DNA of 64,000 bases from Streptomyces sp. CB02009 (GCF_001905825.1 NZ_LIVV01000007.1:412385-476384), one strand, 5' to 3'. Positions 37,258-45,366 are shown, counted from the stretch's first letter. Notes: a model not told the origin generated them from the sequence alone. A program made the numbers and translations.

Positions 37258-37419
37258 ATGAGCCTCCACAGCACCGCCGCCAACCTGGTCACTCTCGCCG
37301 AGGGCGCCGAGCACGGCGGCAACCACGACAGCCTCAGCCCCTACCTCACCGGCTTCGGCGCCTTCGGTGCCCTGCTTCTGCTGCTGTGGATCACCACGCG
37401 CTTCAACCGCGACCGCTGA
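37258..37419 (+). CDS. 53-residue single-pass membrane protein
   Basis: A short gene: MSLHSTAANLVTLAEGA..., then a transmembrane helix (TGFGAFGALLLLLWITTRF) and a basic end (NRDR), predicting an outside N terminus and inside C terminus. A His/Asn-rich patch (EHGGNHD) precedes the helix. ATG 37258; TACGAT at 37205 is a possible -10. Function unknown. It lies directly upstream of nadD. Confidence 0.65.
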   Translation: MSLHSTAANLVTLAEGAEHGGNHDSLSPYLTGFGAFGALLLLLWITTRFNRDR

Positions 37420-37456
37420 ACCGGCGACCCTGATCAGGCGTCCGCTGCCGTGCCAG

Positions 37457-37462
37457 TAGGCT
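37457..37462 (+). promoter_or_regulatory. -10 of the nadD operon
   Basis: TAGGCT followed after 8 nt by ATG 37471. It is compatible with a leaderless transcript for nadD, the LCP gene, rsfS and the phosphatase gene. Confidence 0.4.
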
Positions 37463-37470
37463 CTGCACGC

Positions 37471-38091
37471 ATGGGAGAGCAGGAAATGCCTACTGGCGGG
37501 CGCGGGAAGCGCCGACTCGGCGTGATGGGCGGAACGTTCGACCCGATCCACCACGGACACCTGGTGGCGGCCAGTGAGGTCGCCGCCCTGTTCCACCTGG
37601 ACGAGGTCGTGTTCGTGCCGACCGGGCAGCCGTGGCAGAAGAGCGAGCGGGCCGTCTCGGCGGCCGAGGACCGCTATCTGATGACGGTCATCGCGACGGC
37701 CTCCAACCCGCAGTTCTCGGTCAGCCGCATCGACATCGACCGCGGCGGCGCGACCTACACCATCGACACCCTGCGGGACCTGCGCTCCCTCAACAGCGAC
37801 GCGGACCTCTTCTTCATCACCGGGGCCGACGCGCTGTCGCAGATCCTCACCTGGCGCGACGCCGAGGAACTCTTCTCGCTCGCGCACTTCATCGGCGTCA
37901 CCCGGCCGGGCCACGACCTCACCGACGACGGACTGCCCAAGGGCGGCGTCTCGCTGGTCGAGGTGCCCGCGCTCGCCATCTCCTCCACCGACTGCCGGGC
38001 GAGGGTCGCACAGGGCGATCCCGTCTGGTACCTGGTCCCGGACGGCGTGGTGCGCTACATCGACAAGCGCCAGCTGTACCGCGGCGAGTGA
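37471..38091 (+). CDS. nadD: nicotinate-nucleotide adenylyltransferase
   Basis: 206 residues of the nucleotidyltransferase superfamily. The N-terminal GGTFDPIHHGHL contains the HxGH ATP-binding motif (His27-His30 region), and ISSTDCR near the C terminus is the family ISSTxIR signature. It converts nicotinate mononucleotide and ATP to deamido-NAD in NAD synthesis. ATG 37471 follows TAGGCT by 8 nt; ATG 37486 is an in-frame alternative with a weak site. It lies in the order nadD-LCP-rsfS, extending the obg-proB-proA core cluster. Confidence 0.93.
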   Translation: MGEQEMPTGGRGKRRLGVMGGTFDPIHHGHLVAASEVAALFHLDEVVFVPTGQPWQKSERAVSAAEDRYLMTVIATASNPQFSVSRIDIDRGGATYTIDTLRDLRSLNSDADLFFITGADALSQILTWRDAEELFSLAHFIGVTRPGHDLTDDGLPKGGVSLVEVPALAISSTDCRARVAQGDPVWYLVPDGVVRYIDKRQLYRGE

Positions 38092-38110
38092 GCTTCGGGG
38101 AGGGCCACCG

Positions 38111-39853
38111 GTGAACGACCAGCAGCAGCCGTACGACCCGTACTATCCGCAGCCGCAGATCATCGGCTACGACGAGTACGGGCAGCCGGTGTACCAGCAG
38201 CCGCAGCAGGGATACGGATACGACCCGTACGCCCAGCAGCCGTACCAGGAACCGCAGCAGCCGTACCAGGGGCAGCCCTCGGCCTACCAGGGGCAGCCCT
38301 CGGCGTACCAGGGGCAGCCCCAGCAATCCCAGCAGTCCCAGCCGTCCCACGAGCCGCAGTACGACCCGTACGGACAGCAGGGCTACAGCTACCCGTCCTA
38401 CGACGCGACGGGGCAGCAGTGGGCCGCCCAGCCCGAGACCGCCGCGCCCGCCGCCCCGGTCGCACCCCCGGCTGCCCAGGCCGCACCCCCCGTGGCGCCC
38501 GCCGCGCCCGTCGCGGCGCCCGCGGGGGTCCCCGGGCAGCGCCCCGCCTCGGAGCGCTCCGCGCCGCCCCGGCCCGCCCCCGACGACGACCGCGAGTACC
38601 GGACCGAGCAGTTCTCGTTCATCGAGGAGCCGGACGAGGACTCCGAGGACGTCATCGACTGGCTGAAGTTCACCGAGAGCCGTTCCGAGCGGCGCGAGGA
38701 GGCCAGGCGCCGGGGCCGCAACCGGATCATCGCCCTCGTCGTCGTGCTCGTCCTCGCCGCCGTGGGCGGCGTCGGCTACCTCTGGTCCGCCGGGATGCTC
38801 CCCGGGGCGTCCGAGGAGCAGCAGAAGGGGAGCACCGCGACCGGTCCGCAGAAGCGCGACACGATCGTCGTCCACCTCCACAACACCACGGGGGGCGGCA
38901 CCTCCACCGTCCTGCTCGTCAACAACGCCACCACCCGCCAGGGCACCTCGGTCCTGATCCCCAACTCCGTCGTCGTCGCCGACGGCGAGGGCGCCGCGAC
39001 CACGCTCGGCAAGTCGGTCGAGGACGACGGGTCCGGCGGGACCCGCGAGGCGATCGGCAACCTCCTCGGCGCCCCGATCACCGGCACCTGGCGCCTGGAC
39101 ACGCCGTACCTGGACACCCTCGTCGACCTCGTCAGCGGGATCGAGACGGACACCGACACCGACGTGCCCGATGCGAAGAAGGGCGCGGAGCCGCTGGTCA
39201 GGAAGGGCGAGAAGCAGTCCCTGAACGGCCGCGCCGCCGTCGCCTACGCGACCTACCGGGCTCCCGGCGAGGCCGAGACCAAGCAGCTCCAGCGCTTCGG
39301 CCAGGTCATGTACGCCGTGCTCCGCAAGATCTCCGACAGTCCCGAGTCCGCCACGGTGACCGTCGAGAGCCTCACCCAGATCTTCGACCCCTCGCTCTCC
39401 GAGAAGGACCTGGGCGCCGCCCTGGCCAAGCTCGCCGAGCACGCCAAGGTCGGCGACTACAAGACGGCCCTGCTCCCGGTGGCCCAGGACGGCACGCTGA
39501 CCGAGGGTGCGAGCGACAGTGTGGTGAAGGACATCCTGGGCGGAAAGGTCACCGCCCCCGAGGCGGGCGACGTGCCCCGGGTCTCGGTGCGGGACGGCTC
39601 GGGCAAGAAGGCGACCGAGGCGGCCAGGATCGTCCTGATCAACGGCGGCTACACCTTCGTGGGCGGCGGTGACGCGGACACCCAGGAGAAGTCGCAGGTC
39701 GTCTACGGTGACGACCTCCAGAAGGCGACGGCTGCCGAGGTGGCCAAGACGCTGGGCCTGCCGGCCGGCTCGGTCACCAAGGGCAAGACCTCGGGAGCGG
39801 CCGCGGTGACCGTGATCCTGGGCCAGGACTACAAGGCGCCGGAGGCCCCGTAG
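38111..39853 (+). CDS. LCP/LytR-like envelope protein with a degenerate LCP core
   Basis: 580 residues. Residues 1-~140 are a cytosolic Tyr/Gln/Pro-rich low-complexity region with tandem YQGQPSA units. An acidic linker follows, then a transmembrane helix at ~205-225. The extracytoplasmic part resembles LytR-CpsA-Psr (RDTIVVHLHNTTGGG, a VNGRAAVAYATYR-like region) and ends in a LytR_C domain (VLINGGYTFVGGG). The usual LCP arginines and the RxDxMM motif, which bind the polyprenyl pyrophosphate head, are not visible, so transferase activity is doubtful. LCP proteins attach wall teichoic-type polymers to peptidoglycan, which fits the wall-polymer blocks nearby. GTG 38111 is 19 bp after nadD with a GGAGGG site. 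Confidence 0.75.
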   Translation: MNDQQQPYDPYYPQPQIIGYDEYGQPVYQQPQQGYGYDPYAQQPYQEPQQPYQGQPSAYQGQPSAYQGQPQQSQQSQPSHEPQYDPYGQQGYSYPSYDATGQQWAAQPETAAPAAPVAPPAAQAAPPVAPAAPVAAPAGVPGQRPASERSAPPRPAPDDDREYRTEQFSFIEEPDEDSEDVIDWLKFTESRSERREEARRRGRNRIIALVVVLVLAAVGGVGYLWSAGMLPGASEEQQKGSTATGPQKRDTIVVHLHNTTGGGTSTVLLVNNATTRQGTSVLIPNSVVVADGEGAATTLGKSVEDDGSGGTREAIGNLLGAPITGTWRLDTPYLDTLVDLVSGIETDTDTDVPDAKKGAEPLVRKGEKQSLNGRAAVAYATYRAPGEAETKQLQRFGQVMYAVLRKISDSPESATVTVESLTQIFDPSLSEKDLGAALAKLAEHAKVGDYKTALLPVAQDGTLTEGASDSVVKDILGGKVTAPEAGDVPRVSVRDGSGKKATEAARIVLINGGYTFVGGGDADTQEKSQVVYGDDLQKATAAEVAKTLGLPAGSVTKGKTSGAAAVTVILGQDYKAPEAP

Positions 39854-39936
39854 CGGCGCTCCGTAAAACGTTGGCGGGGCCGTCGGCGGTCCGTGAGACC
39901 CTGGAGGGGTACTGGACCGCCGACGAAAGCCTGCTT

Positions 39937-40404
39937 GTGACCGCCACGGATCGTTCCATCGAGCTCGTCAACGCCGCCGCTCAGGCGGCCGCCGACCGGC
40001 TCGCGCACGACATCATCGCGTACGACGTCAGCGATGTGCTGTCGATCACCGACGCCTTCCTGCTCGCCTCCGCGCCCAACGACCGCCAGGTCAAGTCGAT
40101 CGTCGACGAGATCGAGGAGCGCCTCAACAAGGACCTCGGCGCCAAGCCGGTCCGCCGTGAGGGCGACCGCGACGCGCGCTGGATCCTCCTGGACTACGTC
40201 GACATCGTCGTCCACGTCCAGCACAGCGAGGAGCGCGTCTTCTACGCGCTCGAGCGCCTGTGGAAGGACTGCCCCGAGCTCGAGCTCCCCGAGGACGCGG
40301 CGAACACCCGCGGCAAGGGTGCCGAGCACGCCGCCCTGACCGGCGTCGACCTCTCCGAGCACGCCGCCGGGCTGCCCGACGGACCCGACGGTGAGCTGAG
40401 CTGA
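39937..40404 (+). CDS. rsfS: ribosomal silencing factor RsfS
   Basis: 155 residues. The DUF143/Iojap fold is evident: VNAAAQAAADRLAHDIIAYDVSDV, then DAFLLASAPNDRQVKSIVDEIEERL and the conserved WILLDYVDIVVHVQHSEERVFY region. RsfS binds L14 and blocks subunit joining during starvation. GTG 39937 is the natural family start; the frame extends to 39871 without conservation. The C-terminal ~35 residues are an acidic, disordered tail. Its stop TGA overlaps the CTG start of the next gene. Confidence 0.93.
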   Translation: MTATDRSIELVNAAAQAAADRLAHDIIAYDVSDVLSITDAFLLASAPNDRQVKSIVDEIEERLNKDLGAKPVRREGDRDARWILLDYVDIVVHVQHSEERVFYALERLWKDCPELELPEDAANTRGKGAEHAALTGVDLSEHAAGLPDGPDGELS

Positions 40405-41057
40405 GCACCACCAAGGGCGGCACTGGCCGCCGCATCGTCCTCTGGCGCCACGGCCAGACCTCCTGGAACCTGGAGCGCCGCTTCCAGGGCTCGACCGACA
40501 TCGAGCTGACGGAGGCCGGCGTCGCCCAGGCGCGCCGGGCCGCCAGGCTGCTCGCCGCGCTGAAGCCGGACGCCATCGTGGCCTCCGACCTGAAGCGGGC
40601 GGCGGCCACCGCCGCCGAGCTCGCCTCGCTCACCGGCCACACCGTCGACCACGACTCCGCGCTGCGCGAGACGTACGCGGGGGAGTGGCAGGGGCTGACC
40701 CACGACGAGATCGTCGCGCGGTACGGCGAGCAGTACTCCGCGTGGAAGCGCGGCGAGCCCGTGCGCCGGGGCGGCGGCGAACTGGAGACCGAGGTGGCCG
40801 ACCGGGCCGCCCCGGTGGTCCTGGAGCACGCCGACAAGCTTCCGGAGGACGGCGGCACGCTCGTCGTGGTCAGCCACGGCGGCACGATCCGCACCACGAT
40901 CGGCCGGCTCCTCGGGCTGGAGTCCCAGCACTGGGAGAGCCTGGGCGGCCTCTCGAACTGCTGCTGGTCGGTCCTCGGCGAGGGCGCGCGCGGCTGGCGT
41001 CTGATGGAGCACAACGCGGGCACGCTGCCCGAGCCGGTCCTCGGCGACGACGACTGA
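40401..41057 (+). CDS. histidine phosphatase (phosphoglycerate mutase-like), CTG start
   Basis: 218 residues of the histidine phosphatase superfamily. The catalytic RHG (Arg16-His17-Gly18) is in IVLWRHGQTSWNLERRF, with a second catalytic His in VVSHGGTIRTTIGRLL. The start must be CTG 40401: an in-frame stop lies at 40392-40394 and there is no ATG, GTG or TTG between it and the RHG motif; the next GTG (40578) would delete the active site. CTG 40401 overlaps the rsfS stop as CTGA, the same geometry as the GTGA couplings elsewhere in the window. Substrate unknown; homologues act on phosphosugars or 3-phosphoglycerate derivatives. Confidence 0.88.
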   Translation: MSTTKGGTGRRIVLWRHGQTSWNLERRFQGSTDIELTEAGVAQARRAARLLAALKPDAIVASDLKRAAATAAELASLTGHTVDHDSALRETYAGEWQGLTHDEIVARYGEQYSAWKRGEPVRRGGGELETEVADRAAPVVLEHADKLPEDGGTLVVVSHGGTIRTTIGRLLGLESQHWESLGGLSNCCWSVLGEGARGWRLMEHNAGTLPEPVLGDDD

Positions 41058-41083
41058 GCCCCACGACCGGCCTGCCGGACCCG

Positions 41084-41113
41084 GATTTCACTTTCCGGCA
41101 GGTCACAGGCTAA
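41084..41113 (+). promoter_or_regulatory. promoter of tRNA-Ala copy 1
   Basis: TTCACT (41084-41089), an 18-bp spacer and TAAAGT (41108-41113), about 40 bp before the tRNA 5' end. Confidence 0.5.
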
Positions 41114-41152
41114 AGTTCTTCTTGTTCGCAGCGCAGAGCGCGAAGAACACGA

Positions 41153-41225
41153 GGGGCTATAGCTCAGTTGGTAGAGCGCCTGCATGGCATGCAGGAGGTC
41201 AGGAGTTCAATTCTCCTTAGCTCCA
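41153..41225 (+). tRNA. tRNA-Ala(GGC), copy 1
   Basis: 73 nt that fold as a cloverleaf: acceptor GGGGCTA with TAGCTCC (one G-T), D-stem GCTC/GAGC, anticodon stem CCTGC/GCAGG with loop ATGGCAT (anticodon GGC, reads GCC), T-stem AGGAG/CTCCT and discriminator A. The CCA end is not encoded. It is identical to the copy at 45480. Confidence 0.97.
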
Positions 41226-41235
41226 CAATCACCGG

Positions 41236-41261
41236 ATCCCGTCCCCAGCAGGGGGCGGGAT
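41236..41261 (+). terminator. terminator of tRNA-Ala copy 1
   Basis: An 11-bp stem with AGCA loop (41236-41246 with 41251-41261), 11 bp after the tRNA and followed by TTCGTCGTT. Confidence 0.7.
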
Positions 41262-41338
41262 TCGTCGTTCCCGGGCCGTCGTTCCCGGGCCGTCCGGTCC
41301 ATGCGGTCCGTCCGCCCCGACGGCGGCGTCGGCCCGCT

Positions 41339-42214
41339 CTACGGGGTCCGTCGCCCTGTCATCTCCCGCAGGGACGCGAGCGCGTGGCGGCTCTCCTCGT
41401 CGTTCGGCGTGTAGGCCACGATCCGGCACTCCGGCATCCCGTTGACCGAGAGGGAGACCGAGGTCAGCCGGATCTCGCCGGTCCGCGCGTGCCGGAAGGT
41501 CTTCACCCGCGTCCCCGGCGGGACCACGTCGCCGCTGCGCCACAGCCGGGCGAACTCCGAGCTGGCCTCCGCCAGTGCCCGTACGAACTCCTCCCAGGCC
41601 GGCTCGCCGACATGGCGGCCGTACGCGCCGCGCAGCTGGGCCACCATCAGCGGCAGCTCCCGCTTCCGGTCGACCACCGGGCAGGTGGGCCCGGTGTCGC
41701 TGAACAGCGCCCACAGCACGTTGCGTATGCCGAACGGGCCGGTGTCCTGGCCGCCCCTGCGCTCCTGGAAGAAGAGCAGCTCGTACATGGCGTTGGTCGC
41801 GAGCACGTCGTACCGCGCGTTGTAGAGCACCGCCGGGTGCGGGTCCAGGGCATCCAGGATGCCCTGGATCTCCGGGCTCACCACCGCCACGTCCGAGCCC
41901 GACCGCTCCGGCGCGTACGGCACCTCGGCCAGGTGGTAGAGGTGCTCGCGCTCGGGCCGGTCGAGCCGGAGCGTCCTGGCCACCGCGTCGAGCACCTGCG
42001 CCGAGGCGTTGATCGGGCGCCCCTGCTCCAGCCACGTGTACCAGGTGACGCCGACGCCGGAGAGCTGCGCGACCTCCTCGCGGCGCAGCCCCGGCGTGCG
42101 GCGGCGGAGTCCCGGGGGCATCCCCACGTCCTCCGGTGTCACCCTGGCCCTGCGGCTGCGCAGGAACGCGGCCAGCTCCGGTCGTCGGCGCCGCTGTGTC
42201 GGTACTGCTGCCAC
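41339..42214 (-). CDS. XRE/MmyB-family transcriptional regulator
   Basis: About 291 residues. The N-terminal helix-turn-helix segment is typical of the actinobacterial MmyB-like group: ELAAFLRSRRARVTPEDVG, then RTPGLRREEVAQLSGVGVTWYTWLEQGR. The C-terminal ~190 residues match the PAS-like ligand-binding domain of the family (ILDALDPHPAVLYNARYDVLATN). I choose GTG 42214, which has a G5 stretch at 10 nt; GTG 42223 is an alternative. It is divergent from the MFS gene with 110 bp between, the usual arrangement for a local repressor or activator of the exporter. Confidence 0.85.
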   Translation of the reverse strand: MAAVPTQRRRRPELAAFLRSRRARVTPEDVGMPPGLRRRTPGLRREEVAQLSGVGVTWYTWLEQGRPINASAQVLDAVARTLRLDRPEREHLYHLAEVPYAPERSGSDVAVVSPEIQGILDALDPHPAVLYNARYDVLATNAMYELLFFQERRGGQDTGPFGIRNVLWALFSDTGPTCPVVDRKRELPLMVAQLRGAYGRHVGEPAWEEFVRALAEASSEFARLWRSGDVVPPGTRVKTFRHARTGEIRLTSVSLSVNGMPECRIVAYTPNDEESRHALASLREMTGRRTP

Positions 42215-42324
42215 GATCGTCACACCCCCATGGTCGAGTCCCCGTGCCGCCGCTGCCAGGTGGTGCCAGTACCAGCATCGGCGGGCTCTCGTTACCCGTA
42301 TCCGATCGAGGTCACGCTCGGCGT

Positions 42325-43788
42325 ATGACCTCGACCACGACACGTCCCGTACTCAGTAAAGACGGTGGCACCGACAACCGCCCCGGACTGTTGCTCGGCG
42401 TGGTCCTCGCCGCCCAGTTCATGGCGCTGCTCGACGTCTTCATCGTCAACGTCGCCGCGCCCACGATCCGTGTCGAGCTCTCCGCGTCCGGAGCCGCGCT
42501 CCAGCTCGTCGTCGCCGGATACACCATCGCCTACGCGGTGTTGCTGATCACCGGTGCCCGGCTGGGCGCCCTCGTCGGGCACCGCCGGATGTACCTCGGC
42601 GGACTCGCCCTCTTCACCGCGGCCTCCCTCGCCTGCGGACTCGCGGCCGGAACAGGCCAGTTGATCGCCTTCCGGCTCGCGCAGGGCGCGGGCGCCGCCC
42701 TGATGATCCCTCAGATCCTGAGCCTCATCCAGCGCGAGTTCACCGGCGAGCGCCGCACGAAGGCGCTCAGCGCCTACTCCGCGGTCCTGGCCACCGGCGC
42801 CGCCGCCGGACAGGTCGTCGGCGGGATCCTGGTGAGCGCCGACCTCTTCGGCACCGGCTGGCGGCCCGTCTTCCTCGTCAACGTCCCGATCGGCATCGCC
42901 CTGCTCGTGCTCGGCGCCCGGGTCCTGCCCCGCGACGCCCGGACCGGGGCCACGCGGGCGCGTGATGCCCGGACCGGGGCCACGCGGGCGCGTGCCCTCG
43001 ATCTGCCCGGCCTCGTCCTGCTCGCCGGCGCCGTGTCCCTGCTGACCGTCCCCCTGGTCCTCGGCCAGGAGCAGGACTGGCCCCTGTGGTCCTGGCTGTC
43101 GCTCGGCGGCTCCCTCGTGCTCCTCGCCCTCTTCGGGGCGTACGAGTCGCGGCTGGCCCGGCGCGGCGGTGCCCCGCTCGTCGCCCCGCGCGTGCTGCGG
43201 ATCCCGGGCATGGGGCGGGCGGTCCTCTGGATCGCGGTGTCGATGGGAGTCAACGCCGGCTTCCTGTTCACCCTCACCCTGCATCTGCAGGGCGGGCTCG
43301 GGCACAGCGCACTGCGCGCCGGGCTCACCTTCGGTCCCGCCGCCGTCGTCTTCGGCATCGTCGGACTGACCTGGCGGCGCCGGCCGGCCCGGCTCCACCG
43401 CGCACTGATCCCGGGCGGGTTCCTGCTCGCCGCCGCGGGAGCCCTCGGCGTCGGCGGTCTGCTCGCGGACGGCGGTACGGGCGGCTGGGGGCTCTATCCG
43501 GCCCTCGGGGCGCTCGGCGCCGGGATCTCGCTGGCCTTCAGCCCCGCCCTCACCGGCGCGTTGGCCACCGTACGGCCGGAGGACGCGGCCGACGCGAGCG
43601 GGCTGCTCGCCACCGTCACCCAGCTCGGCCAGCTCATCGGGGTCGCCGCGTTCGGGACCCTGTTCCTCGCCGCAGCGGACGGCTCCGGAGCGCAGAACTC
43701 CGCCGACGCGCTGCGGACGACCATGATCGCCCTGTCCGTCACCGCCCTCGCCGGCGCGATGGCCGGACCGTGGCGTCGAGCACGCTGA
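42325..43788 (+). CDS. MFS drug-resistance-type transporter
   Basis: 487 residues with 12-14 predicted helices. The DHA2/EmrB-type start is AAQFMALLDVFIVNVAAPTI (motif D1), with motif A-like GARLGALVGHRRMYLGG and motif C-like LATGAAAGQVVGGIL. It probably expels a hydrophobic compound using the proton gradient. A perfect duplication of 10 residues (RDARTGATRA) lies in the cytoplasmic loop after TM6, coded by two 30-bp tandem units. ATG 42325 has only a weak GAGG site. It is divergent from the MmyB regulator. Confidence 0.85.
   Translation: MTSTTTRPVLSKDGGTDNRPGLLLGVVLAAQFMALLDVFIVNVAAPTIRVELSASGAALQLVVAGYTIAYAVLLITGARLGALVGHRRMYLGGLALFTAASLACGLAAGTGQLIAFRLAQGAGAALMIPQILSLIQREFTGERRTKALSAYSAVLATGAAAGQVVGGILVSADLFGTGWRPVFLVNVPIGIALLVLGARVLPRDARTGATRARDARTGATRARALDLPGLVLLAGAVSLLTVPLVLGQEQDWPLWSWLSLGGSLVLLALFGAYESRLARRGGAPLVAPRVLRIPGMGRAVLWIAVSMGVNAGFLFTLTLHLQGGLGHSALRAGLTFGPAAVVFGIVGLTWRRRPARLHRALIPGGFLLAAAGALGVGGLLADGGTGGWGLYPALGALGAGISLAFSPALTGALATVRPEDAADASGLLATVTQLGQLIGVAAFGTLFLAAADGSGAQNSADALRTTMIALSVTALAGAMAGPWRRAR
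42931..42990 (+). repeat. 30-bp tandem duplication inside the MFS gene
   Basis: Two adjacent 30-bp units (42931-42960 and 42961-42990) differ at only two positions (C to T) and code for the same ten residues, RDARTGATRA, in a cytoplasmic loop. The reading frame is preserved. Confidence 0.85.
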
Positions 43789-43850
43789 CCCCCTTGCGGG
43801 GCCATGGCAGAATCGGACGGCCGGAGGGGGACGAGGATCCGGACGGGAGG

Positions 43851-43922
43851 GTGGCCCAAGTGCTCGGCGACAACGGCGGGGTGTCCTATGGGTGCACGGC
43901 CTGCGGCCACAGCTGGAGCTGA
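43851..43922 (+). CDS. tiny CxxC...H protein (possible zinc ribbon)
   Basis: 23 residues from GTG 43851: a short Gly/Asn stretch, then SYGCTACGHSWS with a CxxCxH that could bind a metal as part of a larger site. The GGAGG is immediately upstream; GTG 43860 fits that site better and would give 20 residues. It ends 3 bp before the next gene, itself cysteine-rich. It is very short, so coding status is unproven. Confidence 0.4.
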   Translation: MAQVLGDNGGVSYGCTACGHSWS

Positions 43923-43925
43923 CTG

Positions 43926-44159
43926 ATGGGTGCACACAGGCGGAAATGCGACTGGTGCGGCAGCGGCACGCCCATCGTGCGGGACATGGACCCCGTCAAC
44001 CCGGGGTTCCAGTACTGGTGCGAGGAGTGCGCGCGGGCGCTGATCATAAAAGGCGACCCCATCGAGACGTACCGCGAGCTCGAGGGGGAGCCGATCTACG
44101 GCCGGCTCCTCGACGAGCACTGCACCCTCAAGCGCTTCTACTCCTTCGCCACGGCCTGA
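43926..44159 (+). CDS. 77-residue cysteine-rich (zinc-ribbon type) protein
   Basis: MGAHRRKCDWCGSGTPIV..., with Cys8/Cys11 and a second CxxC in YWCEECARALI, as in a four-cysteine zinc ribbon. The C-terminal half is helical and charged, ending LKRFYSFATA. The ATG has GGAG at 9 nt. It has no membrane segment. Function unknown; it is likely translated together with the tiny gene upstream. Its 3' end overlaps the minus-strand GT87 gene by 22 bp. Confidence 0.72.
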   Translation: MGAHRRKCDWCGSGTPIVRDMDPVNPGFQYWCEECARALIIKGDPIETYRELEGEPIYGRLLDEHCTLKRFYSFATA

Positions 44160-45358
44160 CGCCGCAGCGTCAGCACGTACCCCACGAGCAGGGCCGCGGT
44201 CGTCAGCGGATAGATCGCGGACAGCACCATCTGCCCCGCGTTCTGGTCCAGTTCCGGCCGGCCCGGGTCGTGCGGGACCCACCACAGCGCGAACGAGGCG
44301 AAGGCCAGGGCCACCGCCCCCGTTACCGGCCACGCGCGCGTGGCGCGGTCCGCGATCAGGATCAGCAGGGGCACGCACCAGACCCAGTGGTGGGACCAGG
44401 AGATCGGGCTGATCATCAGCGCCGTGAACGCACAGACGACCACCGCCACCGCCTTGTCCCCGCGCACCGCCGCCCGCACCGCGAGGACCATCGCCAGGCC
44501 GCCCAGGACGGCCGCGGTCACCGCCCACCACATGCCCGGGTCGTCGGTGTGCATCAGCCGGGCCAGGACGCCGCGGATCGACTGGTTGGCGGTCTCCTCC
44601 GCGAAGCCCACCCGGCCGGTCTCGAACAGCGTCTCCGTCCAGAACCGCTTCGAGTCCGCCGGCAGCACGAGCGCCACGGCCAGCGTCGTCCCCAGGAACA
44701 CCCCGGTCGCCGTCACCGCCGTGCGCAGCCAGCTGTTCCAGCCCCGGTCCCGGCGCCACAGCAGCACGCCCGCGACGAGCAGCAGGACCACGAAGAGCCC
44801 CGGTGTGAGCTTCACCGCGGTCGCCAGGCCGATGCCCAGGCCGGCCCAGCGGCTGTCCCGGCGCCGGGTGAGGTCCCAGAGGACCGCCACCGCTATGAGC
44901 AGGTTGATCTGGCCGTACCGCAGGGTCGTCCACACCGGCTCGCACCAGACCACCACCGCGGCGACCCACAGGGTCGTGCGCCACAGGTCCGTACGCGACA
45001 GCGTGGGGCGGACCAGCTGGAGCGACAGCTGCACCAGCGCGACCACCAGGAGCAGGTTCCCCGCGGTGGCGAGCGTCCGCATCACGGGGACGCTCACCAG
45101 GGTCAGCGGAACGAACAGCAGGGCCGCGAAGGGCGGGTAGGTCATGCCGAGGTTCGCCGAGGTCGCGCGCATCGCGTAGAGATCGCCGCCCGCCCGGACC
45201 GTCTCGCCCTCCGCCCGGTAGACCATCACGTCGAGCATGTTCACGTGGGCGAGGCGTTGCGCCACCCAGAAGGCCACGAACGAGAGCAGGCAGATCGCCG
45301 CGGCGGTGGCCAGGGGCCAGGGCCGGGCGCGGGTCTTGGAGAGCACGGAGACGGACAC
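44138..45358 (-). CDS. GT87/DUF2029 polyprenyl-phosphate mannosyltransferase-like membrane protein
   Basis: 406 residues with about ten transmembrane helices. The extracytoplasmic loop after TM1 carries DVMVYRAEGETVRAGGDLY, and GT87 landmarks YPPFAAL, RYGQINLLIAVAVLWDL, AVKLTPGLF and ISWSHHWVW follow in order. Relatives such as PimE add mannose from polyprenyl-phosphomannose to lipids or polymers outside the membrane. GTG 45358 lies 8 nt after a TAGGGT -10 (minus strand), suggesting a leaderless transcript. It overlaps the convergent zinc-ribbon gene by 22 bp. Confidence 0.83.
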   Translation of the reverse strand: MSVSVLSKTRARPWPLATAAAICLLSFVAFWVAQRLAHVNMLDVMVYRAEGETVRAGGDLYAMRATSANLGMTYPPFAALLFVPLTLVSVPVMRTLATAGNLLLVVALVQLSLQLVRPTLSRTDLWRTTLWVAAVVVWCEPVWTTLRYGQINLLIAVAVLWDLTRRRDSRWAGLGIGLATAVKLTPGLFVVLLLVAGVLLWRRDRGWNSWLRTAVTATGVFLGTTLAVALVLPADSKRFWTETLFETGRVGFAEETANQSIRGVLARLMHTDDPGMWWAVTAAVLGGLAMVLAVRAAVRGDKAVAVVVCAFTALMISPISWSHHWVWCVPLLILIADRATRAWPVTGAVALAFASFALWWVPHDPGRPELDQNAGQMVLSAIYPLTTAALLVGYVLTLRRQAVAKE

Positions 45359-45366
45359 AGTCGGCG

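Noticed and set aside
40578..41057. Phosphatase starting at GTG 40578
   Set aside because: That start removes the RHG catalytic motif and leaves a large gap after rsfS.
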